Shown here piece after piece: positions 27,821 through 35,309 of a stretch of DNA of 35,309 nucleotides; positions within the stretch are counted from its first letter, which is position 1; each line of letters begins with the position of its first letter. This stretch comes from an uncultured Sphingobacteriia bacterium. GTDB taxonomy: Bacteria > Bacteroidota > Bacteroidia > Chitinophagales > Chitinophagaceae. Made by a program: the position numbers and the translations under genes. The notes below the pieces were generated by a model. That model was not told the origin of the DNA. It worked only from the letters and a program-made list of their open reading frames with translations, and ran no database searches. The stretch spans positions 1 to 35,309 of the forward strand of contig CAMFKK010000002.1 in assembly GCA_945957225.1 (NCBI GenBank), written 5' to 3'.

Positions 27821-30800
27821 TTATTTGTCCTTAGATTCACCTTCGTGCATTTCAACAGTGTACAAACCGTCTTCGTGTTCGTGATCGCCACAGCTTAACA
27901 GAATCTGCCAGCTTGGTTCTGCTGGTCTAACAGCACCAGGACCACCAGTTCTTTTTTCACCAATCATTTTCTGAGTCAAACGGAATCTTTCTGCTTGAAT
28001 TTTCTTGCGTTGTTCTAAGTCTTTTTCACGATCCCAATAAACAATACCATCAACAATGGTTTTTTCAGACTTAGCATAGATGCTCAAAGGATTATCACTC
28101 CAAACAACAATGTCTGCGTCTTTACCCACTTTAATGCTACCTACTTTATTGTCAACGTGTAAGGCTTTTGCAGGATTCAAAGTGACCATCTTCAATGCTT
28201 CTTCTTCTGTAACACCACCATAGCGTACAATCTTACCAGCTTCCTGATTCAATCTACGCGCCATTTCTGCGTCATCAGAATTGATACAAACATTCAAACC
28301 AACTTTCTGCATAATAGCAGCGTTGTAAGCAATGGCATCAGTTACCTCTACTTTGTAATAATACCAATCAGAGAAGGTAGAAGCACTTGCACCATGCACT
28401 TTCATTTTGTCGGCTACTTTGTATCCTTCTAGAATATGTGTGAATGTGTTAAATGTAAATCCGTATTTATCACCTACGCGCAATGCAGCAGTGATTTCAC
28501 TTTGTACATAAGAGTGACACGTAATAAAGCGTTTCTTGTTTAGGATTTCTACCAAGGCATCCAACTCTAAATCCCTTCTTGTCTTAGGATCAAGCTTAAT
28601 AGCTTTTTCATAATCTTTAGCACGAGCAAAAGCATCATTCAATACTTCGGCAACACCCATCCTGGTATCAGGGAAACGGTTATTACCTTGTGTGGCAGTA
28701 CTACGTTTTACGTTTTCGCCCAAGGCAAATTTGATAAAACCATCAGAGCCTTTGAATTTCAAATCTTCATCATTAGCCCCCCAACGCAATTTGATTAATT
28801 GTGTTTGACCACCAATGGTATTAGCAGAACCGTGTAGAATATGAGAAGAGGTAACACCACCACTTAATTGCCTATAGATATTAATGTCTTCAGGATTTAA
28901 GTTATCGGCAATACGCACTTCAGAAGTAACGGACTGACCACCTTCATTAATAGAAGCCGCTGCAATATGTGAGTGTTCATCAATGATACCTGCGGTAACG
29001 TGTTTACCAGTACCATCAATTACTTTAGCACCATCGGCAGAAATACTCTTACCAACTTTTGCAATCTTACCATCTTTTAATAAAACGTCTGTGTTTTCTA
29101 ATTTGCCTTCTTTTTCGTTGGTCCAAACAGTAGCATTTTTAATTAAGATGCTTTCTTGTTTTGGTGCTTCTTCCCAACCATATCCGTCAAAAGGATAACT
29201 TACTTTGGCCAAACGTTGGTTACCCATTCTTCTTCTTTGAGTAGAATCATTATTAGCAGCTAAATAAACACTGTCTAATTTTGCAGACCATGTTAATTTA
29301 TTACCAGCAGTATCTTCACCAGTACCACTCCAATAATTACCATTAGAAACACCACTCAATCTGTATTGCGTTGCAGCAGCGCCGCCACCAAATCCTCCAC
29401 GACCACCTCCAAATCCACCAGCGCCAGGTGCTTCACCACCAGCAGGAGCTTGTGGTCTTCTAGCAGCAACAGGAGAGAAACTTAATTTCACCATTTTGCC
29501 GTCATGTGTAAATCTACCAGTTAAAGTATCTTTTCCAATCACGTTAGCAGTACTTGCATTTTTTACATCCAATGCATATTTTATTGGACCAGCAACGGTA
29601 TTAATGGTAAGGGTATAATTGCCTTTTACTTCAGACCAAGCATCTTCTTTAATCGCATATTTTTTACCACTTACCCAGTTGTGTAAAATATTGGTAGTAG
29701 CTGCAAATACGGGTCCAGATGTTATAATGAAATTGGCTTGTTTACCAGTTTCCAAACTACCTACTTTGTCATATACACCTAATAAAGTAGCAGGTGTTTT
29801 TGTCAATGCTTCTAAGGCTTTTGTTTCTGTTAAACCCATGTCAATGGATTTACGCAAATTGGTCATAAAGGATTTTTGATCGCGCAAATCAGATACGGTT
29901 AAGCAGAAAGGAATATTGGCTTTTTCTAAAGCAGCAGGGTTGCTAGGAGCTAATTCCCAGTGCTTCATATCGCCCAAAGAAACTGCACGAGCATCATTTG
30001 GATCTTCTACGTCCATGGCTTGAGGAAAATTCAAACCAATTACGTAAGTAGCTTTTGTTGCAGCAATTTCTTTTACGCGTTGATATTCATTACCACCGCC
30101 TTTGATAATATATTGTACACCAAATTCATCACCAATTCTATCGGCGCGAACATCGTTCCATTTGTCTTCAGCTTCAAAAAACTGAGGTAGAGTTTGATTG
30201 TCATTCCAAGCTTGTAAACTTAAGTTCACACCTTCTTTAGCTGGTTTGTTTTTATACCACTGAGCATCCAAATAAGTTTGGCGCAGAAGCGCGATGGAAC
30301 CCATGATGCTACCAGGATAGGTTTGGCTAGATGTTCCTTTGCTCAAAGAATAGTGAGCCGATGCCTTTTCTTTTAGGATCACCATATTTTCTTTTTCATT
30401 AGCCAAAGAAACTACGGCACCTGTTCCACGTGCAATCCCATCTTTTACGTGGGTTAATACGGTACCAAAACCAAGATCTCTTAAACCTTTGGCTTTGCTA
30501 TCGTCTACAACAAATTGTCTTACCGCGTCTACTTCTGGATGAACCGCTTGGTTCCAACCATAAGCACCTTTGGTATTGCTGGTTAACTGAGCTGGACCAC
30601 CAAAGTTGAAACCACCTTGAGCTCTTTGTGCAGCAGTTATGCCATAATCACTATAGATATCTATAAAGGAAGGATAGATATACTTGTTTTTACAATCAAC
30701 CACGGTGGCGTCTTTTGGTATTGCCACACCAGCACCAAGTGCTAGAATTTTCCCGTCCCTAATTACCAATGTTGCATTGGCAATAGTAGTTTGGGCGTCT

Positions 30801-30934
30801 TTTACAATGGTTGCATTGGTAAATGCATAACAGCCGTCTCGTTTATCGGCAACGCCGTTAACCGGAAAGCTTTCCTGAGCCTGTAGCAATGACGCAAACA
30901 GTAACCCAGAAAACAACAGTTTTAGTTTTCTCAT
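27821..30934 (-). CDS. Large secreted protein with two amidohydrolase-like domains
   Basis: Signal MRKLKLLFSGLLFASLLQAQE; N-terminal domain ends KTPATLLGVYDKVGSLETGKQANFII; C-terminal domain GKHVTAGIIDEHSHIAA ... ALHVDNKVGSIKVGKDADIVVWSDNPLS. Confidence 0.9.
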   Translation of the reverse strand: MRKLKLLFSGLLFASLLQAQESFPVNGVADKRDGCYAFTNATIVKDAQTTIANATLVIRDGKILALGAGVAIPKDATVVDCKNKYIYPSFIDIYSDYGITAAQRAQGGFNFGGPAQLTSNTKGAYGWNQAVHPEVDAVRQFVVDDSKAKGLRDLGFGTVLTHVKDGIARGTGAVVSLANEKENMVILKEKASAHYSLSKGTSSQTYPGSIMGSIALLRQTYLDAQWYKNKPAKEGVNLSLQAWNDNQTLPQFFEAEDKWNDVRADRIGDEFGVQYIIKGGGNEYQRVKEIAATKATYVIGLNFPQAMDVEDPNDARAVSLGDMKHWELAPSNPAALEKANIPFCLTVSDLRDQKSFMTNLRKSIDMGLTETKALEALTKTPATLLGVYDKVGSLETGKQANFIITSGPVFAATTNILHNWVSGKKYAIKEDAWSEVKGNYTLTINTVAGPIKYALDVKNASTANVIGKDTLTGRFTHDGKMVKLSFSPVAARRPQAPAGGEAPGAGGFGGGRGGFGGGAAATQYRLSGVSNGNYWSGTGEDTAGNKLTWSAKLDSVYLAANNDSTQRRRMGNQRLAKVSYPFDGYGWEEAPKQESILIKNATVWTNEKEGKLENTDVLLKDGKIAKVGKSISADGAKVIDGTGKHVTAGIIDEHSHIAAASINEGGQSVTSEVRIADNLNPEDINIYRQLSGGVTSSHILHGSANTIGGQTQLIKLRWGANDEDLKFKGSDGFIKFALGENVKRSTATQGNNRFPDTRMGVAEVLNDAFARAKDYEKAIKLDPKTRRDLELDALVEILNKKRFITCHSYVQSEITAALRVGDKYGFTFNTFTHILEGYKVADKMKVHGASASTFSDWYYYKVEVTDAIAYNAAIMQKVGLNVCINSDDAEMARRLNQEAGKIVRYGGVTEEEALKMVTLNPAKALHVDNKVGSIKVGKDADIVVWSDNPLSIYAKSEKTIVDGIVYWDREKDLEQRKKIQAERFRLTQKMIGEKRTGGPGAVRPAEPSWQILLSCGDHEHEDGLYTVEMHEGESKDK

Positions 30935-31036
30935 GTGTTTTTGTTTTGGAAGTTCTTAAATGTAGTAATTAATGCGTTAGTAGGCTAAACAGGGTTTTTA
31001 AATAATGATGAATGGTTGAATTGGGCTTGAACACCT

Positions 31037-32158
31037 CTATTTGGTAGAAGAAGCATTTGTTTTTTTAATAAAATCGATGACTCCAGACATATATATTTTT
31101 TGATCATCCCACATTGACAAATGTGAACCATTGGGACAATAGAGATATGAACCGTTTTTTACCTGTTTACTCATCCATTCCATGTGTTCAGGATCCATTG
31201 TATCATATTTGGCTCCCACCATCAGGGTAGGCACCGTAATTTTTGGCAGGTCTTTTTTAATATCCCAATTTATTAGTCTTCCACCTACTTTAAATTCACT
31301 AGGACCTTGCATCATCACATAAATAGTTTCGTTGAGGTGCTTAAATGCTCGGGCAACTGGATCTGGTAATTCAGGAAGACGACACAAGTGCTTGTTGTAA
31401 TATTCATCATTTACCAATTGAACATACACTGGGTCCTTAAACTGTCCTTTGTTTTCATATGCCACCAAACTATCTACCAAGCTAGGACGCATCTGTTTTC
31501 TTAAGACCAAGTTATATGCTGCATAGTCAGGAATACTGGCCATCATATTACAAATCAACAAACCCTTTAAGTTTTGCTGGTACTTGAGTGCATATTCCAT
31601 GGCTAGGATGCCGCCCCAAGAATTACCCAATAAGTAGAAATTATCCTTGTCCAGTTTCAGGGCTTTTCTTACTTGTTCCACTTCTTCTACAAAACGTTCG
31701 GTTACCCATAAACTGCTATCAGTTGGTTGGTCACTATAATAAGAACCCAGTTGGTCATACTCAATCATTTCAAAACCTTCTTTTGGTAAGAAACTTTCAA
31801 AACATTCCATGTATTCATGCGTCATGGCAGGTCCACCGTGTAAGAGTAAGATCTTGGTGGTTGGATTATTCCCAATGCGTTTGGTCCAAACTTTAAAAGT
31901 TCCAATAGGTGTTTCAATGGGAATCATTTTAATACCCGCATATTGAACGCCGGTATCCACGGGATCAAAATACACGTTGTTAGCAGATGTCTGATTTTCC
32001 TTGCAGGAACTCATGATCCAAGAAACACTGATCAGAAAGAACAGTGTTGGGAACAAAAATCTGGCCTTAAGACTTTTTAGGTTTTTCGGGTTCTTTTTTG
32101 TCCGATTTTCTGAAACGTTTAAATGGATCATATTTGATTTTGATTTTTCCGGTTTCAT
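31037..32158 (-). CDS. Alpha/beta hydrolase, proline iminopeptidase-like (true start uncertain)
   Basis: ILLLHGGPAMTHEYMECF, MIEYDQLGSYYSDQP, YLLGNSWGGILAMEYAL, GSHLSMWDDQ; N-terminal extension overlaps the AsmA-like CDS by 92 bp. Confidence 0.85.
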   Translation of the reverse strand: MKPEKSKSNMIHLNVSENRTKKNPKNLKSLKARFLFPTLFFLISVSWIMSSCKENQTSANNVYFDPVDTGVQYAGIKMIPIETPIGTFKVWTKRIGNNPTTKILLLHGGPAMTHEYMECFESFLPKEGFEMIEYDQLGSYYSDQPTDSSLWVTERFVEEVEQVRKALKLDKDNFYLLGNSWGGILAMEYALKYQQNLKGLLICNMMASIPDYAAYNLVLRKQMRPSLVDSLVAYENKGQFKDPVYVQLVNDEYYNKHLCRLPELPDPVARAFKHLNETIYVMMQGPSEFKVGGRLINWDIKKDLPKITVPTLMVGAKYDTMDPEHMEWMSKQVKNGSYLYCPNGSHLSMWDDQKIYMSGVIDFIKKTNASSTK

Positions 32159-34541
32159 CGGTTTTAGCTCTTACAAAAACACTCATGCCCCCACTTTTAC
32201 CCGCACCTGTATTTTCGGGTTTATAATCCTTGTCCCTGTTTTTTAGATTACTTAAAGGAACTTGTATGCTAATATCAGTTTCTTTTTTAGAGTGTGTACC
32301 CTCCACGTATAAGGACAAAACAGAAGAATTAATTTCCATTCTGTTAATGGTGATCAGCCCTTTTTGAAAATTGATATCATCTTTGATTTCTGCAAAACGA
32401 ATATCACTTAAGTCTCTGTTTTTAAAGAGAAAGGTTTTTATATTTTGTAAGGGTTCAAAATTAATCAGTGCCCCATTTTTAATGGAGAAAGAAGCTTGCC
32501 CATTAAGACTGTTCATATCAAACTCCCCAGTATGTTTCATGTTTAATGTAACATTACTTTTTAAACTAAGAAGCCCCTTGATATTTTTATGAGTTGGAGA
32601 AGACATTCCAAAATTGTCAAATTCACGCCACACTCTTTCTGCCTCTACATTGTTCATTTCAATATCAGAATTCAGTGTAAAAATATTTGGTCTGGTTTCT
32701 CTTACCGATGCACTTACTGCAATATTACCCTTACCATGCACCAGGGATGTTTTCTTTAACCTCCAAGAAACATCGTCCACTTCCATTTCCGCTTTTAGAT
32801 TATTTGCTTCAAATTCTTTGTACTTGATTTTGCCAGCATTTACTTTAATGTTCATGTGACCATTAGACAATAAGTGTTCTAGACGTTGAATGGTTTTACT
32901 AAGGCCACCACTATGTTTTTTGGTTTTTTTCTTTTTAACAGGAAACTTTCTAGAGACTACACTACTAAGTTGGTTAATGTTGATGATGGGTGCGGATATT
33001 TTTAAATCCAATTCCACTCCATTAGGATTATCCCCTACTAGGGCCACCACATTTTTGGCTCTGGCCGATACGGTAATGGGATGCCCTGCAACACTGCATC
33101 TTAGTGTATCTAAATAAATATCGGTGTTGTCTATTTTAAACACGGTAGCACAATTGGTTAGTGCTGCATTAGAACCACTTAAGGTGATGGTACCATTTTT
33201 TAAAGTAATCAAACCCTTGATACTTGCATTACTCTGATTAATTTTTTCAATAGGCCCTTCATACATAAAATCTAAAACACCTTCTCCATTAGATAATGTA
33301 AACGCATCGGTTTGTAAGAATTCATCCAAACCATATAAAGAGAATTTAGATTGTAGGTCTGCACTAATATGAGGCGTAGTTAAATTGATGATTAAGATAT
33401 CATCAGAATGTACGGGTAGTCCTAAATATTTGGCGTCTAAATTTTGAACAACAACGGTTGAGTTTTCATCTGTTCTTTCTTGGCCCGCTACAACTTCGTT
33501 TAAATAATAACCATTAAAACTAGCTGAGTCAAATGACATGACTGGTGTTTTGAGTGCTGCATTTTTTGTTTCAAATGCAGCTTTAATGTATGGATCACCA
33601 CCTCCAACTAATGAACCTTTAATTACTGTGTGAACATCAATTGGCGCACCTACATCTGCTAATCCAACACTCTTTGCAATTTTTTTAGTGAGTAATGTTT
33701 TTGCAAAATCTAGTTTGATTTGTTTGGTAGTAATGTCTAAATCAAATGTTTGTTGTGTACCAAAATGAAATCCTCCCTTAAAGACAAATGGTTGTTTTGA
33801 AATATTGATAGTCATGCTATCAAATAATAGTGCTGGAGTTTTGGTATTAAATTTTAAATCCCAGTCACCTTCAAATAGATGATTTTGTACAAAACTTCCT
33901 TTGGTTGTTTTGAAGCTAAATGATTTGATTAAAATGTTGGAATGTGTTTTTAGATAGAGCATGCTATCTACTTGTTTGTTTTTAACCAGAAATTCATTGA
34001 TTTGAAAATCAAATAATTTCAATTCTTTTTGGTCATTAATGGTTACGTTAAAATCGTGGATAGCAATATTGTCCAGAATATTTTTAAAACTAGATTCTGG
34101 TTTTGGTTCCTTTTTTTTGCCGTTACCTTTTAAGAGATAATCATTGGAATAACCCGTACTGTCTTTATAAATATAGAATCCACCTTTTTCAATTCTTAAT
34201 TTATTCAAGGAGACTTTGAACAGCATTAATTTCAAAGGATTTACTCTTAGATAAATTCCTTCTGCCTGAACCAATGCGTGTTGGTGTTTGGCGTACAAAG
34301 AATCTGTAATTTTTAATTGTTCTAGTGAAATAGTGAGATAGGGAAAGTTTTTAAACATGGAAACACCCACGTCTTTGATCTCTATTTTTCCACCTATTTT
34401 CTCACTAATTTTTTCTGTGGCTTCGGCTAATAATTTTTCTTTGTTTGATCCTACATAAATTTTCAGAATCAATAACAGTAATAACAATAAGGCAAAGAAG
34501 GACCCTACTATGCGTAGCGTCCATTTGAGGTACTTGTTCAA
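32067..34541 (-). CDS. AsmA-like family protein
   Basis: N-terminal TM segment, then KIGGKIEIKDVGVSMFKNFPYLTISLEQLKITDSLYA; C-terminal NGQASFSIKNGALINFEPLQNIKTFLFKNRDLSDIRFAEIKDDINFQKGLITINRMEINSSVLSLYVEG. Confidence 0.9.
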   Translation of the reverse strand: MNKYLKWTLRIVGSFFALLLLLLLILKIYVGSNKEKLLAEATEKISEKIGGKIEIKDVGVSMFKNFPYLTISLEQLKITDSLYAKHQHALVQAEGIYLRVNPLKLMLFKVSLNKLRIEKGGFYIYKDSTGYSNDYLLKGNGKKKEPKPESSFKNILDNIAIHDFNVTINDQKELKLFDFQINEFLVKNKQVDSMLYLKTHSNILIKSFSFKTTKGSFVQNHLFEGDWDLKFNTKTPALLFDSMTINISKQPFVFKGGFHFGTQQTFDLDITTKQIKLDFAKTLLTKKIAKSVGLADVGAPIDVHTVIKGSLVGGGDPYIKAAFETKNAALKTPVMSFDSASFNGYYLNEVVAGQERTDENSTVVVQNLDAKYLGLPVHSDDILIINLTTPHISADLQSKFSLYGLDEFLQTDAFTLSNGEGVLDFMYEGPIEKINQSNASIKGLITLKNGTITLSGSNAALTNCATVFKIDNTDIYLDTLRCSVAGHPITVSARAKNVVALVGDNPNGVELDLKISAPIININQLSSVVSRKFPVKKKKTKKHSGGLSKTIQRLEHLLSNGHMNIKVNAGKIKYKEFEANNLKAEMEVDDVSWRLKKTSLVHGKGNIAVSASVRETRPNIFTLNSDIEMNNVEAERVWREFDNFGMSSPTHKNIKGLLSLKSNVTLNMKHTGEFDMNSLNGQASFSIKNGALINFEPLQNIKTFLFKNRDLSDIRFAEIKDDINFQKGLITINRMEINSSVLSLYVEGTHSKKETDISIQVPLSNLKNRDKDYKPENTGAGKSGGMSVFVRAKTDETGKIKIKYDPFKRFRKSDKKEPEKPKKS

Positions 34542-34584
34542 ATCAGCTAGTTTGTTCTAAAGTTAATAAACTAAGCCATACAAA

Positions 34585-35260
34585 TTACCTACCCATATAG
34601 ACCATGAGTATTTGAACGTCACTTGGATTTACACCGCTGATTCGGCTTGCTTGGCCAAGTGTTCTTGGTTTGATCTTTTTGAATTTCTGTAAAGCTTCAT
34701 TAGAGATAGCGGTTACACTATCATAGTTGAATGTATCCGGAATAATCAAATCTTCCAAGGCGCTCATCTTGGTTGCAATCTCATTTTCTTTTTCAATATA
34801 GCGTTCGTACTTAATCTGGATTTCTGATTGTTCCAAAGAATCAATATTGCACCATGACAAAGCTTCTTCCAAACCTGCATCATATTGCATCATAGATTTA
34901 AGATCTACATTTGGTCTGAGCAAGATCTTTGCTGCACGTTGTTTTTCTGAGATGGTTGCAGAACCAATGGATTCAAAGAAAGGATTAATCCCGGCTGGTT
35001 CTATATTATAATTATTTAATATGTGTTTTATCTTCTCTACATTGCTGGTTTTCTCCTGAACCTTGATCATTCTTTCTTCAGAAGCTAGACCCAGTTTAAA
35101 GCTACGTTCGGTTAATCTTAGATCTGCATTGTCTTGACGCAAGAGGGTTCTAAACTCAGCACGGCTGGTAAACATTCTATAGGGTTCATCAGTTCCTTTA
35201 CTAATTAAGTCATCTATCAAAACCCCAATATAGGCTTCACTTCTTTTCAGAATAAAAGGT
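34585..35260 (-). CDS. mnmG: tRNA uridine-5-carboxymethylaminomethyl modification enzyme MnmG, C-terminal part (truncated by contig end)
   Basis: PFILKRSEAYIGVLIDDLISKGTDEPYRMFTSRAEFRTLLRQDNADLRLTE... RISGVNPSDVQILMVYMGR; the first residues of the track ORF are adapter. Confidence 0.96.
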
Positions 35261-35309
35261 CTGTCTCTTATACACATCTCCGAGCCCACGAGACCGGAGC
35301 CTATCTCGT
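35261..35309. other. Illumina Nextera P7/i7 adapter plus Tn5 mosaic end (library contamination, not genomic)
   Basis: CTGTCTCTTATACACATCTCCGAGCCCACGAGAC-CGGAGCCT-ATCTCGT is the reverse complement of the adapter at 1-47, with the same 8-nt index. Confidence 0.98.

Noticed and set aside
27811-27891. 27-residue N-terminal extension of the smaller amidohydrolase, overlapping the 1037-aa ORF end
   Set aside because: A clear signal peptide starts at the internal Met (MKRLFYTISSLVLLCASAQAQ) at 27810, only 10 bp after the upstream gene.
1-35309. Terminal inverted repeat suggesting a linear plasmid, phage or transposon
   Set aside because: The repeat is exactly the Nextera P7 adapter with its index on both ends.

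Overview
35.3-kb assembled contig, inferred from gene content to be Bacteroidota (probably Chitinophagaceae-like). It is mostly ordinary chromosomal housekeeping sequence, with nearly all genes on the minus strand. Supported genes: a truncated SusC-type TonB-dependent receptor, a FAS1 lipoprotein, DUF4136, cyclophilin-type PPIase, phytase-like esterase, M28 peptidase, amidase, AI-2E transporter, GNAT, mgsA, PlsC-like acyltransferase, an outer-membrane protein, an acetyl-xylan-esterase-type hydrolase, acyltransferase-3, recA, nadA, a SurA/PpiD-type PPIase, a DUF2480-like protein, sterol desaturase, SnoaL-like protein, polA, two amidohydrolase genes, an alpha/beta hydrolase, an AsmA-like protein and truncated mnmG. 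Both contig ends are Illumina Nextera P7 adapter, not genome. The most interesting signal is the 585-bp nadA/PPIase divergent intergenic region. It holds a dense cluster of DnaA-box-like 9-mers and an AT-rich stretch followed by a DnaA-trio-like CTACTACTATTA-GGGC-TGTGGAT arrangement, so it is a candidate chromosomal oriC away from dnaA. A second signal is a pair of identical ACTAA-N5-TTAGT palindromes spaced 24 bp apart upstream of recA (candidate SOS operators). I found no tRNA/rRNA, CRISPR, mobile element or defence system.
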